Origin: Demetria terragena DSM 11295
Lineage (GTDB): Bacteria > Actinomycetota > Actinomycetes > Actinomycetales > Dermatophilaceae
Direction: 5' to 3'
NCBI RefSeq assembly: GCF_000376825.1
Contig: NZ_AQXW01000004.1
Coordinates: 1,860,001 to 1,924,000 of the forward strand
Length of the DNA: 64,000 nt
This document shows, one piece after another, positions 31,057 through 39,834 of this stretch (positions are counted from its first letter, which is position 1; every line of letters begins with the position of its first letter). Made by a program: the position numbers and the translations under genes. Under the pieces are notes generated by a model, which was given only the letters and a program-made list of their open reading frames with translations, was not told where the DNA came from and did no database searches.

Positions 31057-32106
31057 TCAGTTGCGACGTCGCTGCTGGCCTCGCGCCCTGACGGCAACGT
31101 AGGCCGTCGGGTGTGCGCCGCCTGATTCGAGGACGATCCGTTTGATGATCCTCAGACCGCGAGTGCGCTGGATGCTCTCCTCCAGCAAACGCTTGTCTTC
31201 CGTGAGGAGGATCGCCCGACCCGGGCCGGTCATCACCCGGTCGAGTTCTCTCAAGAAGCGGGGATACAGGGTCGCGTTCTCTTGGTGGGAGCCGACCCTC
31301 TTGCCGAACGGCAGGTTCGCGATGACGCGATCGAACGCGCTATCCGGGAACGGCAGCCGGGCGGCATCTGCCTGGGAGAGCGTCGCGGGAACACCTCGGG
31401 AAACACAGTTCCGTCGCGCTTTCTGCACCGCACCAAGGTTGAGGTCCGTGCCCACCACTTTGGCCGCGCTGACTTCTGCGGCGACCACCAGGTTCGTGCC
31501 TGCTCCACAGAACGGATCCAACAGCCGATGCTCCGGCCCGGCCTTAGCAAGTCGGGTCAGCACCCCGGCGATGACTGGCGTGGTGGAGGCCGGGACGCGT
31601 TCAAGTTCCCCGAACCGACTGGTCTGGAACAGCGGCCCAAACTGGGCGACGACGTAACCGTCGAAGTCGTCGAAGTTCACGACCCACGACTTCGGGGCAT
31701 TGTCCCAGCCCCAACGCTCAACGACCGCGTCCCGGGCCGCCCACCGCTCGTCGCCGAGAGGTCCCACCCGGAAGCCGGCGCCATCCTGCTGCACAAGGCT
31801 CAGAAGTCCGTGTTGCCTCGACTTCTGCAACACCGGCCAGTCCGGAAGGCTTGAGATCGAGGAGCCTGACGTCCGTTCACCAGTCCACACCGCACACGCA
31901 CTGAAGTATCGGTTGTCCGCCAGCGCAGCCAGCTCCCCGTCGTACGCCACGAGCAGGGCGTCCGGCCAGCGCCGGAGTACCTCAACGTGTGCCCGAGCGT
32001 CGCTTCGCAGATCCTCCACCAGATAGTCGAGCGCGCCCTTAAGGCTGTAAAGCAGCAGGGTGTCGCGCACGATGCCAGAGGGAGGGAGCCCGTGCTCGGT
32101 AGCCAT
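31057..32106 (-). CDS. TRM14/RlmL-like RNA (guanine-N2) methyltransferase
   Basis: 349 residues. The C-terminal SAM domain has LLDPFCGAGTNLVVAAEVSAAKVVGTDLN (motif I), ADAARLPFPDSAFDRVIANLPFGKR (motif IV, NLPFGKR in place of NPPY), and LDRVMTGPGRAILLTEDKRLLEESI. This is the UPF0020/THUMP-associated class that makes m2G in tRNA or 23S rRNA. The N-terminal ~140 residues could be a divergent substrate-binding domain. The RNA target is undetermined. Cytoplasmic. Confidence 0.78.
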   Translation of the reverse strand: MATEHGLPPSGIVRDTLLLYSLKGALDYLVEDLRSDARAHVEVLRRWPDALLVAYDGELAALADNRYFSACAVWTGERTSGSSISSLPDWPVLQKSRQHGLLSLVQQDGAGFRVGPLGDERWAARDAVVERWGWDNAPKSWVVNFDDFDGYVVAQFGPLFQTSRFGELERVPASTTPVIAGVLTRLAKAGPEHRLLDPFCGAGTNLVVAAEVSAAKVVGTDLNLGAVQKARRNCVSRGVPATLSQADAARLPFPDSAFDRVIANLPFGKRVGSHQENATLYPRFLRELDRVMTGPGRAILLTEDKRLLEESIQRTRGLRIIKRIVLESGGAHPTAYVAVRARGQQRRRN

Positions 32107-32178
32107 CGAGGCCTTTCAGCCGGTGCTTGGAATGTGCGGCGGTTTGTCAACCAGTCCAGTATGGATCGCTTGGGCGGC

Positions 32179-32664
32179 CTAGACGAAGTCCTCGGAGTCT
32201 CGCCCACCGCGAGGCGGTGCGGGCGTGTGAGCGCGCAGCCAGTCGTTCCGTTCTTCCAAGAGTTTGGTCATGTAACGCGTGAGCACCAGGTCGTTGACCA
32301 GCCGCCCCAACGCGCCCACAGGTGACTCGAACTCCACGATGTCCGTCATGAGGGTGCCTGCAGCCACCGGTTCGAATCGGTGCTCGTGCCACCAGCGCCG
32401 AAATGGACCTGAGATCTGTTCGTCGACAAATCGGTGCGGCGACTCGTACTGACTGATGACCGAGGTCATGGTGAAGGGGATGCCGAAGTGGCGGGCCCGC
32501 CACGTGACCGAATCTCCGAGGCGCATGACCCCGTGTGTCACTCCGCGGATCGCACGCTCACCGGCGCGCTCCATCGAGGCGCGATGTGCATCCACAGAAA
32601 GACTCATGTCGAAGCATCGCTCCGGGGTCGACCCGACCTGGGTCTCGAGCTCGATGCGCGGCAT
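32179..32664 (-). CDS. SRPBCC-family protein
   Basis: 161 residues. The pattern of the helix-grip START/SRPBCC fold is visible: an N-terminal strand (MPRIELETQVGSTPERCFDMSLSVDAHRASM), GDSVTWRARHFGIPFTMTSVISQYESPHRFVDEQISGPFRRWWHEHRFEPVAAGTLMTDIVEFESPVG, and a long C-terminal helix (TRYMTKLLEERNDWLRAH). Such proteins bind lipids or aromatic ligands; the ligand is unknown. It follows the tRNA-Leu terminator region and stands alone. Confidence 0.8.
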   Translation of the reverse strand: MPRIELETQVGSTPERCFDMSLSVDAHRASMERAGERAIRGVTHGVMRLGDSVTWRARHFGIPFTMTSVISQYESPHRFVDEQISGPFRRWWHEHRFEPVAAGTLMTDIVEFESPVGALGRLVNDLVLTRYMTKLLEERNDWLRAHTPAPPRGGRDSEDFV

Positions 32665-32741
32665 GTGTCTCTCCTAAATCACGCGCGCCGGCCTTCGCTG
32701 CGGCGTTTTCCCCATGATCTCCCATGGCGCCGTCAACAACG

Positions 32742-32780
32742 ACGCAGCCCGGCTCATGAAGAACATGAGCCGGGCTGCGT
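32742..32780 (-). terminator. terminator downstream of tRNA-Leu
   Basis: A perfect 17-bp stem (arms ACGCAGCCCGGCTCATG and its complement) with a 5-base loop, starting a few bases beyond the tRNA 3-prime end. Only a weak T-rich tract (cgttgttg) follows on the minus strand. Confidence 0.8.
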
Positions 32781-32786
32781 TTCGCG

Positions 32787-32870
32787 TGCGCGAGGGGGGA
32801 CTTGAACCCCCACGCCTGTTAAGGCACACGGACCTGAACCGTGCGCGTCTACCAATTCCGCCACTCGCGC
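32787..32870 (-). tRNA. tRNA-Leu(CAG)
   Basis: The 84-base RNA reads GCGCGAG at the acceptor 5-prime strand, pairing with CTCGCGC at the 3-prime end, and then an A discriminator. The D-arm is TGGCGGAATTGGTAGACGC and the anticodon stem-loop is CACGGTTCAGGTCCGTG, with anticodon CAG. There is a long class II variable arm (TGCCTTAACAGGCG) and a T-arm GGGGGTTCAAGTCCCCC. CCA is not encoded. tRNA-Leu near the fha-pkn operon is common in Micrococcales. Confidence 0.95.
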
Positions 32871-32979
32871 GAGTGCCGTCCTAGTTTGCCCTGTCCGGCA
32901 GTAGATCACCAAACCGAGCATGCCCTCGGTGCCCGGCCAAGCGCGGCCCCGCAGCCACCCCCGCCGGATCGTTGCGAGG

Positions 32980-33381
32980 TCACTCGCTAGCGACACGCTC
33001 CGCTTCGGACCGCAGGATGCAGAACTCATTGCCTTCGGGGTCGGCCAGCGTCACCCAGCCGGAACCGGGTCCGTGGATACCGCGGTGATCAGCGAGCTGT
33101 GTTGCACCCTTGGTCAGCAGCCAGGCGACCTCGTCGTCACGCGTACGCTCCCGCGGCCGCAGGTCGAAGTGGATGCGGTTCTTGACGGACTTGGACTCGG
33201 GCACCTCGATGAAGAGCACCGGCGAACCGGATCCCGCCGGGTCGACAAGCATGCACTCCTCGTGGCCGGGGAGGTTCGGGTCGCCCGGCACGTCGGCGTA
33301 ACCAAGCAACTCCTTCCACCACTCGGAGAGTTCGTACGCATTGCGGCAATCGATGGACGTGTGCGAGATCAGCGTTGTCAT
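32980..33381 (-). CDS. VOC-family (glyoxalase-like) protein
   Basis: 133 residues from the ATG at 33381 (MTTLISHTSIDCRNAYELSEWW). It shows the beta-alpha-beta-beta-beta pattern of the vicinal oxygen chelate fold: LGYADVPGDPNLPGHEECMLVDPAGSGSPVLFIEVPE, then RIHFDLRPRERTRDDEVAWLL and WVTLADPEGNEFCIL, where the His and terminal Glu would bind a metal. The substrate is unknown. Stand-alone gene. Confidence 0.82.
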   Translation of the reverse strand: MTTLISHTSIDCRNAYELSEWWKELLGYADVPGDPNLPGHEECMLVDPAGSGSPVLFIEVPESKSVKNRIHFDLRPRERTRDDEVAWLLTKGATQLADHRGIHGPGSGWVTLADPEGNEFCILRSEAERVASE

Positions 33382-33452
33382 GGCCCGCACTCTTGCCCGA
33401 TCTCGGCAGCGTGACAACTGAATTCGGTCGACCGTGGTGGTTTGTTGCACGG

Positions 33453-33588
33453 GGTCTCGACAAGCTCGACCGGCGTGAGTCGGCTAGCGGCGCTCGACCG
33501 GCGTTGGGTCTCGACAAGCTCGACCGGCCAGGGGTGCTCGAGCGGCGTTGGGTCTCGAGCGGCGTTGGGTCTCGACAAGCTCGACCGG
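33453..33588. repeat. cluster of dispersed GGTCTCGACAAGCTCGACCGG repeats
   Basis: Three exact copies of a 21-base word starting GGTCTCGACAAG lie at 33453, 33507 and 33568, with partial copies and a longer repeated block (gtgagtcggctagcggcg) between them. The word is a familiar intergenic repeat of Micrococcales genomes. Another copy lies on the opposite strand at 50913. Confidence 0.85.
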
Positions 33589-33598
33589 CGTGAGTCGG

Positions 33599-34129
33599 CT
33601 AGCGGCGGACGAGCGGCAGCACCTCAGCAGACAGCATCTCCGCGAGAGCGGCGCCGTCGACCAGGAGCTTCGCGTCGCGTACGCCCGCACCGATGACCAT
33701 CTCGCCGCCCATGGCCACCGCGGAGTCGACCAGGATCGGCCAGTCCGTTGGCAACCCGACAGGGGTGATGCCGCCGGACTGCATCGCCGTTGCCTCCTCG
33801 GTGTAAGCCTGGTCGGCAAAGCTGATCTTGCGCACGTCTAGGTGCTTCCGCACGATCGTATTGATGTCGGCACGGTCGGTCCCGCGCACCAGCACAGCGG
33901 CGTACGTGTGCCGCTCGCCCCGGCGCCCCTCAACCACCACGCAGTTCGCGGAAGCCTCCAACGACACGTCGTATGCCGCGCAAAACTCCGAGGTGTCCGC
34001 CAACTGCGGGTCGATCCGCGCCACGAGCGCATTCGGCACTCGGTCCGCCGCGCCTGCCACCGTCGGCCCCACCCAGTCGAGATGGTCCCGTAGGGGCTGC
34101 CAATCCAAGGTGCCGCGCGCGCTCGCCAT
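33599..34129 (-). CDS. YbaK/EbsC-family aminoacyl-tRNA deacylase-like protein
   Basis: 176 residues from the ATG at 34129 (MASARGTLDW). It has the YbaK/ProX core: the family Lys in VRKHLDVRKISFADQAYTEEATAMQSGGITPVGLP, then PILVDSAVAMGGEMVIGAGVRDAKLLVDGAALAEM. Relatives hydrolyse mischarged aminoacyl-tRNA (Cys-/Ala-tRNAPro). The N-terminal ~60 residues are less conserved. The stop falls at the edge of the dispersed repeat cluster. Confidence 0.85.
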   Translation of the reverse strand: MASARGTLDWQPLRDHLDWVGPTVAGAADRVPNALVARIDPQLADTSEFCAAYDVSLEASANCVVVEGRRGERHTYAAVLVRGTDRADINTIVRKHLDVRKISFADQAYTEEATAMQSGGITPVGLPTDWPILVDSAVAMGGEMVIGAGVRDAKLLVDGAALAEMLSAEVLPLVRR

Positions 34130-34333
34130 GGGGTGAGCATGCCAACTAGCCGACGGCGAGGGAACCCCGACGGGGGAGCACTCGTCATCACCATGCACGA
34201 TCACCACGCACGCCACTGCCGACTACGGGGTGGGAGTTCCAGGAACTGACCAGGCACGACAGATACGATCCAGGGACTGACCAGCAGGTCGGTTCGTTCA
34301 CGAGCCCGCACGACAGCGCCGGAAGGAGTGCCT

Positions 34334-35218
34334 ATGGGACTGTTCGACAAGATCGAGCGACGCCTGGAACAGACGGTGAACGGCGCCTTCGCGAAGGCCT
34401 TCCGGTCCGAAGTGCAGCCAGTGGAGATCGCCAGCTCGATGCGCCGCGCCATGGACAACCGGGCGAGCAGTATCAGCAAGAACCAGCGGCCCATCGTTCC
34501 CAATGTCTTTGACGTCGAGCTCAGCAGCAACGACTTCGAGCGCCTGACTGCCTACCGCGCCGAGCTCGCTGACGAACTCATCGCCTCGGCCATGGAGCAC
34601 GCCGACACCCAGCGCTATACGGCTGGTGGTCCGGTCGCCGTGACATTCACCGAGAACACCGAGCTAGAGACGGGGATCTTTCACGTCCGGCCCTCCACGG
34701 CCAAAAAGGTCGAGGGCCTAGAAGCTGTCCGACCGGCTGCACCCGAAGGTCACGACGAACCTGAATCCGCAGCGCCAGCAACGGAATCCGCCGCACCCGT
34801 TCCCGGACGCCTCGGAGACGCGTACGCGCAGGAACTCGCGGACGAACAGCCGCGCTCCGCCCCGGCACCCCGCGCCACCACCCAGCACGCGCCTCCGCCG
34901 CCTCGCCCCAAGGTCGCCAAGTCTCGGCCGTGGCTCGACCTCGACGGCGAGCGCTACCCGCTCCTGTCGGCCCGCACCACCATTGGGCGCGACGACAGCG
35001 CCGACATCATCCTGGACGACCCGGGAATCTCGCGGCATCACAGCGAGCTGCGGGTGACGTTCGACGGCCCGCACCTGGTCGTCACACTCAACGACCTCAA
35101 CTCGACCAACGGCACCTACGTCAACGGCGACCCCGTCACGCGCGCCCGGCTTCTCGACGAAGACCGCATCACCATCGGCCGCACCACCTTCACAATCCGT
35201 ATGGGAGGACGTCGGTGA
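34334..35218 (+). CDS. fhaA: FHA-domain protein FhaA (DUF3662)
   Basis: 294 residues from the ATG at 34334, with AAGGAG six bases away; a GTG two codons earlier overlaps that site. An N-terminal DUF3662 domain (MGLFDKIERRLEQTVNGAFAKAF, VQPVEIASSMRRAMDN, PNVFDVELSSNDFERL) and a disordered Ala/Pro linker lead to a C-terminal FHA domain (TIGRDDSADIILDDPGISRHHSELRV, LNDLNSTNGTYVNG). FhaA binds phosphothreonine on PknB targets such as MviN in mycobacteria. First gene of the operon; each following gene overlaps or nearly abuts. Confidence 0.95.
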   Translation: MGLFDKIERRLEQTVNGAFAKAFRSEVQPVEIASSMRRAMDNRASSISKNQRPIVPNVFDVELSSNDFERLTAYRAELADELIASAMEHADTQRYTAGGPVAVTFTENTELETGIFHVRPSTAKKVEGLEAVRPAAPEGHDEPESAAPATESAAPVPGRLGDAYAQELADEQPRSAPAPRATTQHAPPPPRPKVAKSRPWLDLDGERYPLLSARTTIGRDDSADIILDDPGISRHHSELRVTFDGPHLVVTLNDLNSTNGTYVNGDPVTRARLLDEDRITIGRTTFTIRMGGRR

Positions 35219-35691
35219 GCGAGCTAACCCTCACGATCATTCGACTCGGCCTGCTCGCGCTGCTCTGGACGTTCATCTTCAGCATCGTGGGAGTGCTCCG
35301 CGGTGATCTCTACGGCACCCGGGTCGTGTCGCGCAGCGGCTCCACCCCCGCGGCCCCGGTGCGTAACGAAGAGCGCCGGCAGCCGCGCGCCATCCGACGC
35401 GGACCGACCCACTTGGCCGTCATCGAGGGCGGGATGCGCGGGGTGACGGTCCCGCTGACCGACGCGGGCGTCCTCATCGGGCGTAACCCCGAGTGTGCCC
35501 TGGTGCTCAGCGATGACTTCGCTTCAGGTCGGCACGCCCGCATCTATCGCCAGGATGACGGCTGGTACGTCGACGACCTGGGATCCACCAACGGCACGTT
35601 CTCCGGGCAGCAGCGCATCGGCCAAGGCTTCAAAATGGACGCCGGGTCTCGTCTGCGGATCGGTCAGACCGTCCTTGAGTTGAGGAAGTAG
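35215..35691 (+). CDS. fhaB: FHA-domain protein FhaB/FipA
   Basis: 158 residues from a GTG overlapping the fhaA stop by four bases. An N-terminal membrane segment (TIIRLGLLALLWTFIFSIVGVL) is followed by a basic linker (about 45-62) and an FHA domain (VLIGRNPECALVLSDDFASGRHARIY, WYVDDLGSTNGTF). In mycobacteria FhaB is phosphorylated by PknA/B and helps to link wall synthesis and division. Six bases separate it from pstP. Confidence 0.93.
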   Translation: MSELTLTIIRLGLLALLWTFIFSIVGVLRGDLYGTRVVSRSGSTPAAPVRNEERRQPRAIRRGPTHLAVIEGGMRGVTVPLTDAGVLIGRNPECALVLSDDFASGRHARIYRQDDGWYVDDLGSTNGTFSGQQRIGQGFKMDAGSRLRIGQTVLELRK

Positions 35692-35696
35692 GCGTT

Positions 35697-37010
35697 ATGC
35701 CGATTGCCTTGCACTACGCCGCTCGTACCGACATCGGTGTGGGATCCAAGACCCGCAACGAAGATTCCGGGTATGCCGGCCCTGACCTGCTGGTCCTGGC
35801 CGACGGAATGGGCGGGCACGCCGCGGGCGATGTCGCATCCTCAACGGTCGTGGGTGAGCTCGTCGAGCTCGACGGAGTCAGCCTCGGCGCCGATGACGCC
35901 CAAGACCAGTTGCGCTCCGCGGTGATCCGCGCCAACTCCCACCTGCGCCAGGCCATGGACGGGTCCGAGGACCTCGACGGCATGGGCACCACCTGCATCG
36001 CCCTGCTGCGAGCGGGCAACAACCTTGTGGTCGCCAACATCGGTGACTCCCGCGCGTTCCTCATGCGCGACGGCAAACTCACCCAGATCACCAAAGACCA
36101 CTCCTTCGTTCAGGCGCTCTTGGACGACGGGCGCATCACCGCCGAAGAGGCCGAGCACCACCCGCAACGCAACATGGTCACCCGGGTCCTCACTGGTCGC
36201 GAAGACGATGAGCCCGACCTGTCGTTGCGCGAGGGCAAGATCGGGGACCGCTACCTCCTGTGCTCTGACGGGCTGAGCGACTACGTCGCTAAGAGCTCCA
36301 TCCAAGAGGTCATGGCCAAGGCGGAGACCCCGGCAGAGGCGGCCGACCGACTCATCGACATGGCGCTGCGGGGAAGCACCCGCGACAACGTCACCGTGGT
36401 CATCGCCGATGTCGTCGATCAGGCCAACGCTCCTTCCAACCATCCCGAAGTCGTCGGCGCGGCCGCGGACCTGCATACCGCTCCGCACGCAGACGAGACT
36501 CAGCTTGCACCGCAAACACCTGCTGCTAAAGCAGCAGCGCTACGCCGGGAGGCGAACCAGCAACCGCCTGCATCACCCCCACCGGCGGGCGGGCCCGAGG
36601 GCGCCGGTCCGCCAGCGCCCAGCGGCCCCCAGCTAGCGGAGGAGGCATCTGGGTCGCGTCAGTCGACCCGCTTTCGATGGGGACTCCTCGCCGGAGTGAT
36701 CGTCCTGATCCTGGCCGTCGCCGCGTTCGTCGGATACCGATGGAGCCAGCAGCAGTACTACGTCGCCAGTCAGGACGGCTACGTCACCATTCACCAGGGC
36801 ATCCCGCAAGACCTCGGACCCTTGTCGTTGCACTCCGTCGACACCAAGACAGATATCCCCGTGAGCGAACTCCCGCCGATCTATCGCAAGGAAGTTCGCG
36901 AAGGTATCTCGGTCGATGACCGGCCCGACGCCATAAGCACCGCCGAACGCCTCCGCGGCGAGATGGTGCGCTGCCAGAGTGGCGAAGAGGGGAGTGGTTG
37001 CACCCCGTGA
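35697..37010 (+). CDS. pstP: PP2C-family Ser/Thr protein phosphatase PstP
   Basis: 437 residues. The PP2C domain (about 5-240) has RTDIGVGSKTRNEDSG, the metal motif LADGMGGHAAGDVAS, ANIGDSRAFL, LCSDGLSDYV and DNVTVVIADV. A Pro/Ala-rich juxtamembrane stretch (about 255-320) leads to one membrane helix (WGLLAGVIVLILAVAAFVGY) and an outer domain of about 90 residues. It removes phosphates from PknA/PknB and their targets. The stop overlaps the rodA GTG by four bases. Confidence 0.95.
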   Translation: MPIALHYAARTDIGVGSKTRNEDSGYAGPDLLVLADGMGGHAAGDVASSTVVGELVELDGVSLGADDAQDQLRSAVIRANSHLRQAMDGSEDLDGMGTTCIALLRAGNNLVVANIGDSRAFLMRDGKLTQITKDHSFVQALLDDGRITAEEAEHHPQRNMVTRVLTGREDDEPDLSLREGKIGDRYLLCSDGLSDYVAKSSIQEVMAKAETPAEAADRLIDMALRGSTRDNVTVVIADVVDQANAPSNHPEVVGAAADLHTAPHADETQLAPQTPAAKAAALRREANQQPPASPPPAGGPEGAGPPAPSGPQLAEEASGSRQSTRFRWGLLAGVIVLILAVAAFVGYRWSQQQYYVASQDGYVTIHQGIPQDLGPLSLHSVDTKTDIPVSELPPIYRKEVREGISVDDRPDAISTAERLRGEMVRCQSGEEGSGCTP

Positions 37011-38380
37011 CGACGGTGACCACTCACCCCCAACGGACGCGCCGCAACACCGAACTGGTGTTGTTGGTCTTCGCCATCGGCATCGTGCTGTTGGCGTACG
37101 CCAACGTCGGCATCGCCACCTCTGATGCGATTCCGGCGGACCTGGCCACCCTTGGCATCGGCGTGGGCGTGCTGTCGCTGGTGTTCCACCTGGTGCTGCG
37201 GTGGAAGGCCCCGTACGCCGACCCGTTGCTGCTGCCGATCGTGACGCTGCTCAACGGTTTGGGCTTGGTGATGATTCACCGCCTCGACATCGCCAACGGG
37301 CTGGGCCTCGGCGACGGACGCGCCACCCGCCAGTTGATGTGGTCGGCGATCTCGGTCGCCGCCGCGATCGGGCTGATCCTGCTCATCCGGGACCACCGTC
37401 GGCTGACCCGCTACACCTTCACCTTCGCGCTCGCCGGTTTGGCGTTGCTGCTTTTGCCCCTGCTGCCCGTGATTGGCGACAACAAGAACGGTTCGCGCAT
37501 CTGGATCAGCGTCGGGCCGTTGAGTTTCCAGCCCGGTGAGATCGCCAAGATTCTGCTGACCATCTTCTTCGCCTCATACCTCGTGCAGACCCGTGATGCG
37601 CTGTCGCTCGTGGGCCGTCGCGTCCTGGGTTTTCCCCTGCCCCGCGCCCGCGACCTAGGGCCCATCATGATCGCCTGGCTGGCCTCGCTGGCCATCCTGG
37701 TCTTCCAGAAGGACCTTGGTTCTTCGCTGTTGTTCTTCGGCCTATTCGTGGCAATGCTCTATGTCGCCACCGAGCGGCGCGGCTGGATTGCGATCGGCCT
37801 CGGCCTGTTCCTTGGCGGCGCGTTTATTGCGTGGAAACTGTTCGCTCACCTGCAGGAACGGGTCAGCCTGTGGCTCGACCCATTCGCGGCGGGGGCCGCC
37901 AGCGATCAGCTCGAAAAAGGCCTCATGGGAATGGGCGCTGGCGGGTTGCTCGGCACCGGTCTTGGCCAAGGCCGTCCCGAACTGACCTACTTCGCCGAGT
38001 CTGACTTCATCATCCCCTCCTTCGGTGAGGAGTTGGGACTTGTCGGCCTCATGGCGATCCTCGTGCTCTACGGCCTCATCGTCGAGCGTGGCCTGCGCAC
38101 CGGCATCGGCGCCCGCGACGGCTTCGGCAAATTGCTCGCGACCGGTCTGGCGTTCTCGATGGCGCTGCAGATATTCGTGGTCGTCGGCGGCGTCACTCGC
38201 GTCATCCCGTTGACCGGCCTGACCACCCCGTTCTTATCCGCGGGTGGATCATCCCTGCTAGCCAACTGGGTGATCATTGCGATCCTCTTGCGGATCTCTG
38301 ACCAAGCCAGACGGCCCCCCGAATTAGCGCAATCCGCGACCGTCGGTGCCGATGAAACTCAGGTGGTGAAGACCCGATGA
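37007..38380 (+). CDS. rodA: SEDS peptidoglycan glycosyltransferase RodA
   Basis: 457 residues from a GTG at 37007 in a GTGA overlap; a TTG at 36998 is possible but less consistent with the other junctions. About 11-12 membrane helices. SEDS motifs: RIWISVGPLSFQPGEIAKILLTIFFASYL, FQKDLGSSLLFFGLF, GLGQGRPELTYFAESDFIIPSFGEELGLVG (catalytic Asp region) and TGLTTPFLSAGGSSLLANW. It polymerises lipid II with its class B PBP partner encoded next. Confidence 0.95.
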   Translation: MTTVTTHPQRTRRNTELVLLVFAIGIVLLAYANVGIATSDAIPADLATLGIGVGVLSLVFHLVLRWKAPYADPLLLPIVTLLNGLGLVMIHRLDIANGLGLGDGRATRQLMWSAISVAAAIGLILLIRDHRRLTRYTFTFALAGLALLLLPLLPVIGDNKNGSRIWISVGPLSFQPGEIAKILLTIFFASYLVQTRDALSLVGRRVLGFPLPRARDLGPIMIAWLASLAILVFQKDLGSSLLFFGLFVAMLYVATERRGWIAIGLGLFLGGAFIAWKLFAHLQERVSLWLDPFAAGAASDQLEKGLMGMGAGGLLGTGLGQGRPELTYFAESDFIIPSFGEELGLVGLMAILVLYGLIVERGLRTGIGARDGFGKLLATGLAFSMALQIFVVVGGVTRVIPLTGLTTPFLSAGGSSLLANWVIIAILLRISDQARRPPELAQSATVGADETQVVKTR

Positions 38381-39834
38381 ATACCCCCATCCGGCGGATC
38401 GGTCTGGTGGTCGGCGCCATGTTCATGAGCCTGCTGCTAGCCAGCACGCTCATCCAAGTCGTCCAGGCAGACGATCTGCGCGAACGCGAAGGCAACCGAC
38501 GCACCCTGCTCGACTCCTACAGCCGGGAACGCGGATCTATCCTCGCGGGCGGCAAACCGGTCGCAGTCTCGGAAGAAACCGACGACGACCTGAAGTGGAT
38601 TCGTCGCTATCCCAGTGGGCCCATGTATGCGCCCGCCACCGGATATTTCTCCTTCACCTACGGTGCCGGGCGTGGCGTGGAGCAGAACTACGACGGGATG
38701 CTCTCGGGCACTTCGGATGACCTGTTCTACCGCCGTATCGGCGACCTGCTGAGCGGCAAGCCACCGCAGGGTGCCTCCGTCGAACTGACCATCGACCCCA
38801 AGGTGCAAGAGGCCGCGTACTCCGCGCTGGGCAACCAGCGGGGCGCGGTGGTGGCGCTCGACCCTCAGACGGGCGCGATCCTGGCGATGGTGAGCAAGCC
38901 GTCGTACGACCCCAACCGGCTCGCCAGCCACAACCTGACTTCAGTGTCGGACAGTTGGTCGGAGCTGACGACCGCCAAAAACAAACCGATGGTCAACCGG
39001 ACGATTAACGGCGACCTCTATCCGCCTGGGTCCACCTTCAAGTTGGTGACGGCCGCAGCCGCTCTGGAGACGGGCAAGTACCAGCCCAGCACCGAAGGTC
39101 CCGGCCCGGCTGAACTCGACTTGCCGCAATCAACCGCGACCTTGCCCAACATCACCGGGCAAGCGTGCGGTCCGGGCGGGCGCACCACGATGGAGCATGC
39201 GCTCGAGATTTCCTGCAACACCTACTTCGGCCAGCTGGGCATGGACCTGGGCCAGACCACGCTGCGCGAGCAGGCCAACAAGTTCGGTTTCGGCAAAGCG
39301 ATCGAGGTGCCGATGACGGCGACTCCGAGCATCTTCCCGCCCGAACTCAACGAGCCACAGCTCGCCCAATCGGCAATCGGACAGTTCGATGTGCGCGCCA
39401 CACCGCTGCAGATGGCCATGGTCAGCGCGGCCATTGCCAATGGCGGCAAAGAAATGAACCCCTTCCTGGTCCGAAACGTCAGAGACAAAGATCTGGACGT
39501 CATCAGCACCACCGACCCCAAAGAGTTCGCGTCACCGATCTCCGGTGACACCGCATCGTCGCTGACCTCGATGATGCAGCGGGTGGTCACCAACGGCTCC
39601 GGCAAGAACGCACAGATTCCCGGGGTCAAGGTCGCGGGCAAGACAGGTACGGCGCAGACCGCGGCGAACAAGGCGGCGGATGTGTGGTTCACCGGATTCG
39701 CTCCGGCCGACAACCCCAAGATCGCGGTAGCAGTGGTAGTCGAAGAAGGGGGCACGATGGCCCAGGAAGCCAGCGGTGGCGCAGTGTCTGCGCCCATCGC
39801 ACGCAAAGTGATGGAAGCGGCGGTATCAAAGTGA
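38377..39834 (+). CDS. pbpA: class B penicillin-binding protein PbpA
   Basis: 485 residues, ATGA overlap with rodA. One N-terminal membrane anchor (about 7-27), a small dimerisation region (about 50-145) and a transpeptidase domain. All three active-site motifs are present: S-x-x-K in PGSTFKLV, S-x-N in EISCNTYFGQLG, K-T-G in VAGKTGTAQTA. It cross-links peptidoglycan outside the membrane together with RodA. Length agrees with mycobacterial PbpA (about 490). Overlap with the kinase gene suggests tight stoichiometry. Confidence 0.95.
   Translation: MNTPIRRIGLVVGAMFMSLLLASTLIQVVQADDLREREGNRRTLLDSYSRERGSILAGGKPVAVSEETDDDLKWIRRYPSGPMYAPATGYFSFTYGAGRGVEQNYDGMLSGTSDDLFYRRIGDLLSGKPPQGASVELTIDPKVQEAAYSALGNQRGAVVALDPQTGAILAMVSKPSYDPNRLASHNLTSVSDSWSELTTAKNKPMVNRTINGDLYPPGSTFKLVTAAAALETGKYQPSTEGPGPAELDLPQSTATLPNITGQACGPGGRTTMEHALEISCNTYFGQLGMDLGQTTLREQANKFGFGKAIEVPMTATPSIFPPELNEPQLAQSAIGQFDVRATPLQMAMVSAAIANGGKEMNPFLVRNVRDKDLDVISTTDPKEFASPISGDTASSLTSMMQRVVTNGSGKNAQIPGVKVAGKTGTAQTAANKAADVWFTGFAPADNPKIAVAVVVEEGGTMAQEASGGAVSAPIARKVMEAAVSK

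Noticed and set aside
33442-33841. Plus-strand frames over the repeat cluster
   Set aside because: They read through the dispersed repeats and the antisense of the YbaK-type gene; no domain or start signal.
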